A DNA stretch of 64,000 bases, taken from positions 186,001 to 250,000 of the forward strand of contig NZ_LGIS01000007.1 in NCBI RefSeq assembly GCF_001187905.1. The letters run 5' to 3'. The position numbers were made by a program, and so were the translations under genes. Numbering within the stretch: position 1 is the first letter of the stretch; each line of letters begins with the position of its first letter. Below, in pieces: positions 10,110 to 21,500 of this stretch. A model generated the notes under the pieces. The model ran no database searches, had not been told where the DNA came from, and saw only the letters and a program-made list of their open reading frames with translations. Source of the DNA: Pantoea sp. RIT-PI-b. GTDB taxonomy: Bacteria; Pseudomonadota; Gammaproteobacteria; Enterobacterales; Enterobacteriaceae.

Positions 10110-10286
10110 GTCATCAACACGGGTGTGCTTCAGGGCAGACAGCTGGCGGAAGCAGGGAAATTACTTGAGAAGGGCATGATTCGTGTAGTTGTTGAAAGCA
10201 TTTATCCGCTGGCAGAAGCCTACGCCGCACATGAGCGCGCTGGCCGGGGAAATATCCAGGGAAAGATTGTTCTGACTCACGTTTGA
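10110..10286 (+). pseudogene. Remnant of a zinc-type alcohol dehydrogenase/quinone oxidoreductase (C-terminus)
   Basis: Frame ending at the TGA 10284-10286 reads (in parts) QLAEAGKLLEKGMIRVVVES and YPLAEAYAAHERAGRGNIQG, then KIVLTHV. This is the characteristic end of MDR-superfamily NAD(P)H oxidoreductases (the last Rossmann strand and the AHERAGRGNIQGKIVL helix-strand). Only ~55 codons survive; nothing upstream continues the frame. It is a decayed gene fragment inside the AT-rich accessory segment. The flanking 9839-10109 shows no gene. Confidence 0.7.
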
Positions 10287-10417
10287 AGAATGTTTTTCGC
10301 CAGTATAAGTGGGCTAAGAAGGGGTGTATACAGCAACGATTTAAAGGTGAACCGCTTGATCTTGGTAAATTGGAATCTGTTGACGTTGTAATCTTTTTTG
10401 ATCCTGAAACCGTGCGA

Positions 10418-10454
10418 GCGGATAGAACCCGGTATCAAGCCGGATTCTATCCGC
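10418..10454. terminator. Long hairpin after the Ail-like gene, possible terminator
   Basis: GCGGATAGAA (10418-10427) pairs with TTCTATCCGC (10445-10454), and an inner CCGG/CCGG extends the stem with one mismatch. It begins 34 bases beyond the stop of the minus-strand Ail-like gene. No T-run follows on that strand, so intrinsic termination is uncertain; it could also protect an mRNA 3' end. Confidence 0.4.
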
Positions 10455-10488
10455 TATTATTCAATAAATAGCGCTTTGTTCAATCGAC

Positions 10489-11064
10489 TTAAAATCGATA
10501 CCCCACACCAATATTGAATCCATTAATCGCATAATCCTTATTTTCGTAGCTGGCTTTAGAGCCTTCATATCCAATATCTATTGTCAGACTACTCCATGGA
10601 TTAATTTGCACACCAGCACCGTACATGAAGTTGGTAGATTTACCGCTGCCATTGAAGTTGCCCATATCGGTATACCCACCGCCACCATAGTTATTCCAGT
10701 TATAGTTATAATCAACTTTGCTATGGTTAAAACCGACTAATCCATAAATGCTAAATATACTATTAATTCTGTAAGCCGGGCCTACTGCCAGAGAGTAGTA
10801 TTTTGCATCGGTATGTCGAGTAATAATGTCCCGAGCGGCTGAGTAAGTGCCATCATCACTGCCTTTAAGATAGGTGAAGGAGGTTATAATACTCAGCGGC
10901 GAATTCCATTCATAACGATATTTCACATTCAAACCGTGAATATCTTTAAAATCCTTCACCTTACTTTGTGCATAACCCAGGGTGATGGTGTGATTATCTG
11001 CTTTAACAAAAGCTGAGGTAGTCATTGCAGCTAAAAAAGCCAGAGATACTATGGTGTACTTCAT
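10489..11064 (-). CDS. Ail/Lom/OmpX-family outer membrane beta-barrel protein
   Basis: 191 residues with a Sec signal peptide (MKYTIVSLAFLAAMTTSAFVKA). The body matches the OmpX/Ail eight-stranded barrel: HTITLGYAQSKVKDFKDIHG, NVKYRYEWNSPLSIITSFTY, AVGPAYRINSIFSIYGLVGF, YGAGVQINPW and the terminal NGFNIGVGYRF ending in phenylalanine, the BAM recognition signal. Ail-family proteins promote adhesion, complement resistance or surface protection; the specific role here is unknown. The extracellular loop between strands 5 and 6 is glycine- and asparagine-rich and unusually long. It is AT-rich and lies 249 bases downstream of a lipoprotein gene on the same strand. Confidence 0.88.
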   Translation of the reverse strand: MKYTIVSLAFLAAMTTSAFVKADNHTITLGYAQSKVKDFKDIHGLNVKYRYEWNSPLSIITSFTYLKGSDDGTYSAARDIITRHTDAKYYSLAVGPAYRINSIFSIYGLVGFNHSKVDYNYNWNNYGGGGYTDMGNFNGSGKSTNFMYGAGVQINPWSSLTIDIGYEGSKASYENKDYAINGFNIGVGYRF

Positions 11065-11313
11065 AAATCATCCTTAATTAACAAGTTACTCACAGTTGCG
11101 CTTTCTGTGAATATTAAAACTACAGTTGATGACAAGGTGAATTCAATAAATATCGTGAAATTTTGAGATGCCTGTCTGCTTTTCTTCTTCTGGTTAGTTG
11201 GGGTTAAGTGCATTTGTTACTTGTTCTATTTAAGCATTGTCTTGTTTTTTGGTGTGGTTGAAATATACAGATATGTCTTGTTGTTGATGTTATGCACGTC
11301 ATCGAAGGAGTTA

Positions 11314-11841
11314 TCAACCAAAGAAACCAGTCTTGCATAAGTCTCCACTCCATGAATTTGTTCCACCCTCTGACGGGGTAAGATCCTTAATTCTAATCGA
11401 TATGTCACTAACAATTACATCATAATCATGATTTGGCAGAGGGTATAATCGTGTTGAAATTTGACGTTCAAACGAGCCATAAGTATGGCTTTCAGTATAA
11501 TACCGAACAACTTCTAAATATTGATTTGGTTTTATGCTGTATTCTTTTACAGACATGGTTTTTATGTCAGCAGAAGGTGTCATCCCTGCTACTTTTTTAT
11601 TACCTGTTGTAGGGATACCCATAAGTACCAGTGAAGAGGTAACGCTTTTTTCAGATACTTTTTTATAGCATTCACCAATTTTTTCATAGGTACGGATAGC
11701 CGTGTTACCATCATTACCTACTCTTACTCGCGCCGCATCCGTGCCAGTGTACTCCTCAGGAGAAGGCCTGAAATTCAGCGTACAGCCTGAGATTATTAAT
11801 GATGTTAAACAAACAATAATTACTTTATTGAGTCCATACAT
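11314..11841 (-). CDS. Hypothetical lipoprotein
   Basis: 175 residues starting MYGLNKVIIVCLTSLIISGC, a type II signal peptide with lipobox LIISGC (lipidated cysteine 20). The rest (PSPEEYTGTDAARVRV, ...RTYEKIGECYKKV...) resembles small enterobacterial lipoproteins of unknown function. Two further cysteines (58 and 170) might form a disulfide in the periplasm. A strong AAAGGAG precedes the ATG by a suitable distance. It is on the same strand as the Ail-like gene. AT-rich. Confidence 0.7.
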   Translation of the reverse strand: MYGLNKVIIVCLTSLIISGCTLNFRPSPEEYTGTDAARVRVGNDGNTAIRTYEKIGECYKKVSEKSVTSSLVLMGIPTTGNKKVAGMTPSADIKTMSVKEYSIKPNQYLEVVRYYTESHTYGSFERQISTRLYPLPNHDYDVIVSDISIRIKDLTPSEGGTNSWSGDLCKTGFFG

Positions 11842-12288
11842 ATTAAAACTCCTTTTATATGATTGAAGAAATTAAGTTATTTATATGTTACTAACGCTGT
11901 AACGATATCAGATTGCCACCCGCCAGCTTCTGTAGCGCCATTTAGCTATATCCTCGCTAACTTGCTGAAGACTATCACTTAGAGTTGATAGTCTTCGCAT
12001 ACGCAGATAAATATGCGGGGAAGTGATTTTTTAATTTAATGCGATGAGTTTTCCCTGAAGGAAGTACTATTCCCCAGCTTTCACGGTAGGAAAAAGACTT
12101 CATTAACCGAAATTATCCCATCTCAGGTTGCTTCATGATTATTTTTACTTGGTTTTATCGGTTTTTTTAAATGTTTACTGTCCTTGTGTTGTGATTAATT
12201 ATCATGACATTTTTCATTAAGGCTAAGAGTATGTTTCTTTAGGATTAGCCTCACCAGACTATTCTTTTGTTCTGTCTTATTACAAATG
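11842..12288. other. Gap without a gene between cdiI candidate and lipoprotein gene
   Basis: No convincing open frame on either strand. It holds a perfect hairpin at 11967-11996 (listed separately) and long AT-rich stretches, presumably the promoter of the lipoprotein gene and the 3' end of the cdi transcript. Confidence 0.6.
11967..11996. terminator. Perfect hairpin downstream of the cdi locus
   Basis: GAAGACTATCA (11967-11977) and TGATAGTCTTC (11986-11996) form an 11-bp perfect stem with an 8-base loop. It is about 290 bases past the candidate cdiI stop. There is no T-run on either side, so termination is only a guess. Confidence 0.35.
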
Positions 12289-12543
12289 TTATTTTTTGTT
12301 CTTTCTTTCCTGTGATTTATTTTTAATCCAAAGGCCTACCCCCAATAATAAACCAATAACAAAACCTTTACTTAAGGCAGTGTGTAAGGAATTTCTCCAT
12401 GTGAAAAGAAATTCCCCATCGCTATAATAGAAAAGTAAGGACACTCCTAGTTGACCTATGAAGAGGATTAGTGTCATCAAAATGGAACAATAAATAACCA
12501 AAAACAAAAACCAGGCAATGCCTACTTTTCTAAAAATTTTCAT
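12289..12543 (-). CDS. cdiI: Candidate CDI immunity protein, two-helix inner membrane protein
   Basis: 84 residues with two hydrophobic segments (about 9-39 and 58-74), short loops and a lysine-rich tail (NKSQERKNKK). It overlaps the end of cdiA by four bases (ATGA), so it is translationally coupled, exactly where CdiI is encoded in known CDI loci. Family knowledge: CdiI neutralises the C-terminal toxin of the CdiA encoded just upstream. Small two-helix membrane CdiI proteins are known partners of CdiA toxins that act on the inner membrane, as in E. coli EC93. Assignment rests on position and topology, not on a confident family match. AT-rich like the toxin region. Confidence 0.65.
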   Translation of the reverse strand: MKIFRKVGIAWFLFLVIYCSILMTLILFIGQLGVSLLFYYSDGEFLFTWRNSLHTALSKGFVIGLLLGVGLWIKNKSQERKNKK

Positions 12544-15500
12544 TGTGTTTTGCCTCTTTTATCCAATTCACTTTTGACAGCGCCACCAGTGGTTTCTAAA
12601 GCAGCAGATCCTGCAACTGCACCAATAACATCTTTTGTCACTTGATCCTTTACCGGAGATAATGCATCCACAACTTTACCCCCAATGCTGCCAGCCACGC
12701 TACCCAAGCCAGCACCAACAATGACAGAGTTGGTAGGTTCTTCACCTTTAATTCCACTACCAACTGCAGCTCCACCTATATTGATGGTTGCTGATGATCC
12801 AATACCTTTACCTGTTGTCAGCGCGGAGGTAACTCCTGCCATAACTGCATCAATATAACTAAATGGATCTTTTCCGCTTAGCTGAACACCAGCATTAACT
12901 CCAGCACCTATTGCTGCATTAATAGCCATACCTTCTTTAATAGTGCTGCCCAGCACACTGCTACCAAATAACAATGGCGCATCACCAATACTTGCGTTTG
13001 ATTTATGGTAGCCCCAGGTATTCATAATCGATTGGGCTTTAGTCATTGCTTCAGAATCAGGATTTCGTTTGATGTAATCCTGGCCGGACAACATTCCTTT
13101 AACTAGTTCCTGCGCGACAGCTGGACCATATTCTTTCTCCATTTCAGAGGCATATATACGCAGATAACCAGCCAGTTCCGCACGCTCCGAGCTGCTCATC
13201 TGAGAAGGATCTTTATTAAACTTAGAGACTAACGCATCACTACGCTGATCTGCATTTTCCAGCTTAAGTAGTTCATTGGCTGCGGTAAGGGATTTATCAC
13301 CCTGTTTTATCTTCTCTACGGTGTTATCCAGTCTGTCGGAGGATGATGAACTCAGGAAGTTATTCTCAACCGTCGTCTTGCCCGCCTGAGCGCCCGCAAC
13401 CGCATCCGCCGTCGAGCCGCCAGCCAGCCCACCCGCAAGCCCGGCAGCAAGCGTAGCAAGAGCTGACACCGTCTGCTTCTCCGTTTCGCTCAGCTCGCTG
13501 ACCGGCTTGTCATAGTAGGATTTGGCAATCATACCCATCGCTTCGCCGATCGCCGCGCCTGCCGCTCCCGCTGCTGCGTTTTCCCCCTTAGCCAGCGCCA
13601 GCGCCGCATTGATGGCCGCATGGGCCATCAGGTTAGCGGCCGGATTGTCTTCTCCGACGGTGTTCTTAACCACCGTTGCCAGATAGGGCGCAGAGCCGCC
13701 CGCCAGCGCTTTTCCGATGTCGCCGCCCGCCAGCCCCTGAACCGCCGCGGTGGCGGCCTGGATAGCCTGCTGCACCTTGCCGCCGGTGCCAAAGCCGCTG
13801 TTGGTAAAGGCTTCGTTATAGAAGTTCTGGTACGCCTGGCCGCTGATGTCCTCCGCCGTTGGCGTTTTGCCCGGGTTGGCTTTGCTCCACTCATCCTGCG
13901 CCGCCTGCAGCTGCTGCGGCGTGACGTCCTTCATTTTGTCGGTTGCGGCTTTTGCTGCCGCAATCTGCCCCTGCGTCCTGGCAATGTCCGCCGCCTGGTT
14001 GCCAATCTCGCCAATCAGCTGCGCCTCTTTGAGCCGGTTCTGCTCTTTCTCCTTATCGAAGATTTGCCCCAGTCCCGGGTTAGCGTTCTCCACGTCGCGG
14101 CTCAGGTCTGCCACGTCCTGCTTCTGGCTCGCCTGGTCGCGGATAACAATCGTGCCGTCCGACACCGCCGCTTTCGTGGTGCTGTCTGCGCTGCCCGAGT
14201 TATTCGCACCGGTCAGCAGGTTGTTCGCCAGGTTCCCGGCGAACTGGCTGCCGATGGCGCCGATACTGACGCCGCCGGTGCCGCCCAGCGGGCCGGTGCT
14301 GATGCCGACGCTCTGGTGCTCGGTTTTAAACGCCGCGCTGTTGTGGATGTCGCTGAAGCCGAGCGTGCCGGTGTCGAGCCGGTTCAGGCCGGCGTCCGCG
14401 GTCGAGCCGATAACCGCGCCGTTGAGCTGTGTGTGGCCGCCCACCGTGACGTCGAAGCCGCCTTTGCCCGCCAGCATGCCGGTCTGCTCCTGCACTGACC
14501 TGTAGTCGCTGTGCATTTTGTCTTTGCTCATGTTGACGCTGGCCGAGCCGGTCATGGAGCCGAAGCTGAAGCTCGCCCCCGCGCTGCTGTTCTTCTGCTG
14601 CGCGTCGTAGGTGGCGCTGTCCTGCTCGCTGGTCAGCGTCAGGTTGCGGCCCACGTCGGCTTTGATGGATTCGCCGCTCACCTGCGCGCCGGTCAGTGTG
14701 GTGTCGCGACCGCTCACCAGCGTCACGCGGTTGCTGGCGGTGACCTGGGTTTCGCTGTGGCTCAGGCTGTCGCTGTTCTCGTGGCCTTTGCCCTTATTGA
14801 TGCTCGCCGAGACGTTGAAGCCGCCGCCGCTGCCGTCTGAACTGGTGCCGAAGCCCACGCCCAGCGAGCCGCCGCTCGATGAGTTGGTGCCGCGCGAGCG
14901 CTCCGTTTCCTGGCTGGAGGTGGGGCTGATGTCGCGGCTGGCGTTCAGCAATATATCCTTGCCCGCCTGCAGCTGGCTGCCCTGGACGCTGATGTCGCCC
15001 GCACTGGCGATGACGTTCAGGTTATTGCCGGCGGTGAGGGTGCTGCCCTGGTGGGGTTGCTGCGTCCGGGTGGTCTCAGACTTCGACTGCTGGCTGCCGT
15101 AGGAGAGGCTGACGCCGATGGCGTTGTCCTCGCTGGCCGCGCCCGGCTGGGTGGCCTGCGCCGCCTGAACGCCGGTCAGCGCCGCCTGCACGCCCTTCAG
15201 CGCCTGCAGCCGCCCGCTGCTTTCTTCACGCGCGTCCTTCGCGGTGGTGACCGCCGTGTTCAGCGCGCCGCCCGCCACGCCGGAGAGCGCCAGTGTCAGG
15301 CCGCTCTGTTTGGTTTCATAGGTGTCGCGCTGCGTCAGGCCCTGCTCGGCGGCGCTGACCGTGACGTTTTTGCCGGCAAGCGTCAGGTCTTTACCGGCGA
15401 TGGCGTCTGAGCCGTGCAGCAGCAGGTCGTTGCCCGCCTGCATCGTCAGGTTACCCTGCACGCTGCCGACGGTGCTGCCGCGCACGCTGTCGGTGTGCGT

Positions 15501-18500
15501 GGTGGTGGTGGACTTCTGCGCGGTGCTGCCGTAGCTGACGCCGATGCCGCCGGTGCCGGACAGGCCCGATTTCTTCTCCTGAATCATGCGCGACTCATCG
15601 CGCTGTTCGGCAGCGGTGGTGACGGTGAGGTTATTGCCCGCCGCCAGCCGCACGTCCTGCGTTCCCGCCACGTCGCTGCCCTTAACCAGCAGGTCTTGAC
15701 CGGCCAGCATCTGCACGCTGTCGCCGGAGAGCGAGCTGCCCACCGCCGTGCGCGCATCAAGGGTGGTGTGCGTTTCGCGGGTGCTCTTCGAGGCGAAGCC
15801 GCTGCTGCCGCTGGCTTTAGTGTGCTCATCCATCTGCGTGCGCGCTTCGCCGCTGACGATGCTCAAATCGTTGCCCGCGCTCAGCGCCAGCTGGCTACCT
15901 GCGCTGACGTTCGCCGCCGTCGCCAGCAGGTTATTGCCCGCCGCGAGGCCCACGTTGCCCTTGCCGGCAATCTCCGTTCCCAGCTGGGTCGATGATGACT
16001 GATGCAGCCAGTTGCTGCCGTCGAAGTTGAGGTCGTCGCGGCTGCCGGTGGTGACGGCGTTCAGGTTCAAATCGCGTCCGGCAACGATCGTCGTGCTGCC
16101 GTTTTCGCTGCTGTTCACCACCTGCGCGGCGGTAAGGTTAATATCACGTCCGGCCTGCAGCGCCAGCGTGCCGTCGCCTTTTTCCACGTAGATACCGGCG
16201 ATGCTATCGAGGCTGGTGCGGGCAAAGTTGCCGTCGGCGCTTTCAGCCGTGCGGGTGGCGGTGGTGACATTAATGTCGCGCCCGGCCAGCGCGGTGAGCG
16301 CGGAGGTGCCTTTCAGCACGCCGCCAAAGTTGTTGATGTCGGTGCGCGCCTGTAAACCGGTGCTGTCGCCCTGAATCAGCCCGCCGAGATTATTGATATT
16401 GTCGGCCACCACCTGGGTATTAGCGCGCGCGTTAATGCGTCCGCTGTTGTTCAGATCGCCGCTCAGGTTGAGGCTGACATTTTTCCCGGCCAGCAGCGCG
16501 CCGCTGCCGTCCAGGTCGCCCGGTTCCACTTTCGCAAACAGCTGCGGCACCAGCACCTTTTGCTGGCTGCCATCCGGCAGCGTCACGCTCTGCGTCACCA
16601 GCCACACCATGTCACCGGTCATCAGGCTCATCTGTTCGGCGGTCAGCGCCATGCCCGGCAGCAGATTAAACTGCTTACCGAAGGCGATACCGGCGTCCAT
16701 CAGCGCTTTGTACTGATCCTGGTCGCTATCGTAGCCATCCAGATAGCGCTGGCCGGTTAAATTAATCACCTGCTGGCGAATCAGATTCTGCTCGTAGTAA
16801 GCATCACCGAGGCGTTTGTGCACGTTATCCGGATTGGTCACGAACGCCTGCATCATGTAATCAGAACCCAGCCACTTCTGGGTGTTGGTGAAGCGCGGAT
16901 CGGTTTCGATCAGGTAATCACCGCCAGCCGAATTGGTTTTGTACAGGCTGTTATCCGGCAGGCGCGTGTTCGGGCCCTGGGTGCGGATCACGCTGCTGGC
17001 CGCATCGCCATCCGCTGCCGTATTCACTGGCACTTCAAAGGTTTTACCCGGCGGCAGCAATACCGCGTTACCAGGATTGAACGCTGCACCCGCACTCAAA
17101 TCACCCAGCGAGATATCGCCCACGCTACCGCCCGTCCGGTTATCAATCACCAGACCGCTGCCTTCCGCTTTTTGATGTTCCTCTATAGTGCTGGGTTTTA
17201 AGGTAATGCTCTGGATAACGGTGGGCGGAGTGTAATCCGCCGTGCTTCTGCCCTGGCTGTCGCCACCTTTCTCGTGGATGCGCCAGTAGTGGAAAGCGGT
17301 GCCGACGTCGGTGATGTGCCGTTCACCGGCCACCTCCACGTTGTCGAGCGTGTCGGCGTTAATCACCAGATTGTTTCCGGCGACGATCTGGCTCTTATCG
17401 TTGAGGACGTTATCCGCGTTAATCGTCAGATTGCCGCCCGCGATAATCCGGCCCGGATCGCTGGTTTTAATCCGCGTTTCATCAACGGTGCGCTCGTATT
17501 GGTAGCGATACCAGTTGTCGTTAATATCGTTTTGCTGCCATGGATAATCAGGCGTCAGCACGAAATCGACTTCTTTGTGCTCGAAACTGACCTCATCGCG
17601 GCCGTAGCGGTTGGCATTGCCGGATACCTGGTACTCCTCGATGTTTTCGCGTGAGACCTCAACCAGTTCGGTTTCAAAGTTGTCGTTGATGTTGTTCAGG
17701 CTGGCGACGTTGAGCAGCATATCGCCGGCGGATTCGATGGTGGCGCTGTGGTTATTGAGGGTTCCTGCCTGTCCGGTGGCTTGTCCATTAGCGTCGAGTG
17801 TGCCGCCAATGCTCATCACGCCGTCGCTGTAGATCAGCGCGTGATCGCGGTTGTTGAGCGTGCCGACGCCGAGATCCAGACGCTGACGCGCGGCAATCGT
17901 CGCCGCCACGCCGTCCTGCGCGAGGTTGTTCAGCGTGCCCGCCTGGATGCTGAGGAAATCGCCGTAGATGCGTCCGCTGCCGATGTTGCTGACGGTGTCG
18001 CCGTTCAGGCGCGTGTTATAGCCGTCAATCAGGCCGTAGTTGGTCAGCATGTCGCTGGCGTCGAGCAGGGTGGTGTAGCCGCTGAGCTCGGCGTCCTGCA
18101 GGTTAACCAGATTGGCGGCGCTGACGTGCAGCGTTTCCCCGGCCTGAATCAGCTTTTCATTGCGGATGTCGCCGCCACTGGCAAGCGTCAGGTCGCCATT
18201 GGCCTGCACGTTGCCCTGGTTGGTAAAGCTGTTCACCAGCGTCATCGCCATATTACCGGCGGCCTGCACCGCGCCGCGCAGGTTGGTCAGCGTGCTGGTG
18301 ACGAGAGCGAAATCGCCTTTGCTGGCCAGCGTGCCGTCGGTGTTGTCGATATCCGCGCTGCTGAGGGTAAGATCGCTGCCGGAAATCACCTGGCCTGCGC
18401 GATTGTTCAGATCGCCGCTGCGCAGGGTGAAATCGCCCTGAGCGCTGAGCAGGCCGTCGGCATTGTTGAAGGCGTTGCCCTGCGTATTCCAGTCAAGCAC

Positions 18501-21500
18501 GCCGCCGGACTGAATATTGCCCTGCTGGTTATTGACCGCCTGCGTTTGCGCGGTGATGCCGCCGAGCCCGGTGATTTGTCCGAACTGGTTCAGCAACTCT
18601 CCGGACGCAAGGTTGATGGCCCCGGATGCCAGCAGCGCACCGTGCTGGTTATCCAGCTCGCCAGCAACCAGATGCATATCGCCCTGGCTGATCAGGCCGC
18701 CGCTGTCGCCGCTGTTGGTGTTGCTCAGCCGCTGGCCGTTGGTGTCGATACTCAGCGCCGCACCGCTCTGAATCAGCCCGCCGTTATCGTTTTGCAGGCG
18801 TTGCGTGTTGAGCGTTAAATCTTCCACCGCGCCGATTTTCCCCTGGCGGTTATCCAGATTAGCGGTGGCAAGCGCTGCCGGGCCGCTGCTCATGATCAAG
18901 CCATCGGCGTTGAGCAGCTCATTGCTGCGCAGCTGCAGCGCCTGTCCGGCAATCAGATTTCCCTGCTGGTTATCAATGTTGCCTGCTGTGATGTTCAGGG
19001 CGTTCTGCGCCGCCAGCAATCCCTGCTGATTATTGATATCGCCGTTGAACAGGCTCAAATCCTGCGCGTTGATCACGCCGCTGCGGTTATCCAGCTGACC
19101 GGAACTGAGCGTCAGCGAACCGAGCGCGATAATGCCGCCGTCGGTGCCGCTGTCGTGGTTGATAAAGGCGTTACCATTAGTGTTGATGCGCGCATCGCCC
19201 TGGCTCTGTACCAGTCCGGCGGTGTTATCGAACAAGCCGCTGCTGACGTTGAGCTGTTCAGCGGCGGCGATCGTGCCGTGCTGATTATTCAGCGTGCCGC
19301 TGCCGAGCTGCAGCGTGGTGGTTGCGCCAGTAAGCAGCCCGTCGCTGTTGTTCAGGCCGTTGCTGGTCACCGACAGCGTCTGACCAGCATTGATTTTGCC
19401 TGCGCTGTTGTTGAGCGTCTGGCTGGTCAGCTGCGCGTTGCCAGCGACGGCGCTGATGGCACCCGCAGTGTTATCGAGCGTTTCGGCATTAACGGTCAGG
19501 TTCTGGCTGGCCGCCAGCGTGCCGCTGTGGTTATCCAGCTTCTGCGCAATAGCGGCATTCAGCGAACCGGAGCCGGCGGCAATAACCTGGCCTTTCTGGT
19601 TATTCAGGGAACCGGCATGCAGATTCACATCGCCATTACCGGCAATTTTCCCGCTGCTGTTATCCAGCGCCGACACTACGTTGATAGTCATCACGCCGTT
19701 GTTGCTCTGCACCATCTCACCCTGACGATGCGAAAGGCTGCCTGCATCAATGCGGATCTGCGTAGCGGCGGTGGTAGCGCCGTCAAGGTTGAGCGCATCG
19801 CCGCGCAACGCTAAGCCACCGTTGGTGATAACACTTCCCTGGCCGCCGTTGAGCGTGCTGGCATTGATGTTCAGCTGGCCGCTGCCCGCGTGCTGAATCC
19901 TGCCTGAGCCGTTATCCAGCAACCCGGTGTTCAGCGTCAGGTTGGTGCCGTTGCTGGCAATGGTGCCGCTGGTGTTGTCGATGCCTGCAGCGTGCGACAG
20001 CAGCAGATCGCTTTCACCCAGCTGGCTGAGCACGCCCTGGCGGTTGGAGAGCAGCGGGGCGGTCAGATCCAGTTTATCCGCCTGGATTTTGCCGCCGTCA
20101 TTGTTGATGCGCGTTTTGCTGCTGGCGCGCAGGCTGTTCTTCGCCTCGACCGTGGCGCTGCGCGTGCTGACGTCGCCAGTGCTGGCGGTCAGGTTGATAT
20201 TGTTGCCATAGGTCTGGCTGCCGCTGAGATCAACCGCCGTGCCTTGCGCGTTCAGATTACCCGCTGCGAGGTTGGGACCGTTGCTGGTAAGCTGGCCGCG
20301 CGTGGTCAGGTTCAGGTCGCCCTGAGAACCGAGTGAGCCGTCGGCTTTCATACCGGCGGCCAGCACGCCGCTGCTGGTGTTGCTGAGCGATGCCGCCTGA
20401 ATGCGGTTATTGCCTGCGGCGGCCAGCACGCCCTGATTGCTCAGCCCGCCGGTGGCCTGAAGCTGGCTGTTGCGCTGGGCGTAAACCGTGCCGCTGTTGC
20501 GGATGTCGGCGTTACTGGTCAGCGCAATATCCTGCGCGCCGTTGATGCTGCCGCTGTTCTCAATGCGGCCGTCGCTGGTGAGCGTAAAGTTGCCCGCCGT
20601 GGCGCCCAGCGCACCGGCGTTGCGCACGCCGACGCCCTGTTCAGTACCAATCAGGCGGATTTTGCTGGCGTACATGCCGCCCAGCGCCGCCACGTCGAGC
20701 GCCACCTGTGGGCGGCGGGCGGCGTCGGTCTGCGTTGCCGTCAGCGTTTCATGCGCGGCATCCACCTGGTTGAGGCCGGTGGTCACTTTCAAATCATTAG
20801 CCCAGACGCCAGCGTTGACCTTCACGGTGCGGGCGATGATGTCGGTGTAATCCTGACTGCGTGAATCCAGCCCTTTGCCGCTGATGACAATCTCACCGCC
20901 GCTGACCTGATAACCCGTCAGGTTGCCATTAGTGACCTGCGCCTGGCCGGTGGTCAGCGTGGCGCGATTAGCGTTGATAAAGCCGCAGCCGTCGCAGGTA
21001 ATCCCGGACGGGTTGGCAATCACCACCTGCGCCTTTTTACCGGCGACTTCCACGTAGCCGTTGAGCTGGCTCGGATTGCGCGAATTCACCTCGTTGAGGA
21101 TCACGCTGGCTTCTCCGCGCGCCAGCCACGGGTTGCCGGTGACCATGCCGCTCAGCTGGGTTTTGGTGTTGCCGTGTGAGTTATTAAGGATCACGCCCTT
21201 CTGATCGACATCAAACTGGCTGTAGTTGTTACGCGATACGCCGCCAGCGCTCGGCGCCTGGATATTGACCTGCGTGGTGCCGTTGGCGCTGCTGACCACG
21301 GTCGGCTGCTGGTTGCCTGGCGCCTGGCCGTTGGCCACAATCTGCGCCTGAACGGGCAGTACGCTAACGCAACCCAGCGCGCTCAGTAGCGAGAAACGCA
21401 GCGCCGAAAGGGCACAGATCCGGCTGGCCGCCTGCTGTGTTCTGCGTGCACGTGCCTGCTTGCCCTGGCCGCTGCGGGCGATATCGGCAACCACCATCAG

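Noticed and set aside
10283..10471. 62-codon frame starting at TTG inside the dehydrogenase remnant
   Set aside because: The start overlaps the end of the remnant, there is no ribosome site, and its 3' end is the long hairpin, which forces the coding content; no protein-like conservation is apparent.
7471..12288. Prophage or integrative element with an integrase
   Set aside because: No integrase, excisionase, replication or structural phage gene was found in the segment next to tRNA-Phe.
13620..20850. Many long open frames antisense to cdiA (up to about 356 residues)
   Set aside because: They are shadows of a GC-rich, codon-biased gene on the other strand. They show low-complexity Arg/Ala/Val composition, no start signals and no recognisable domains.
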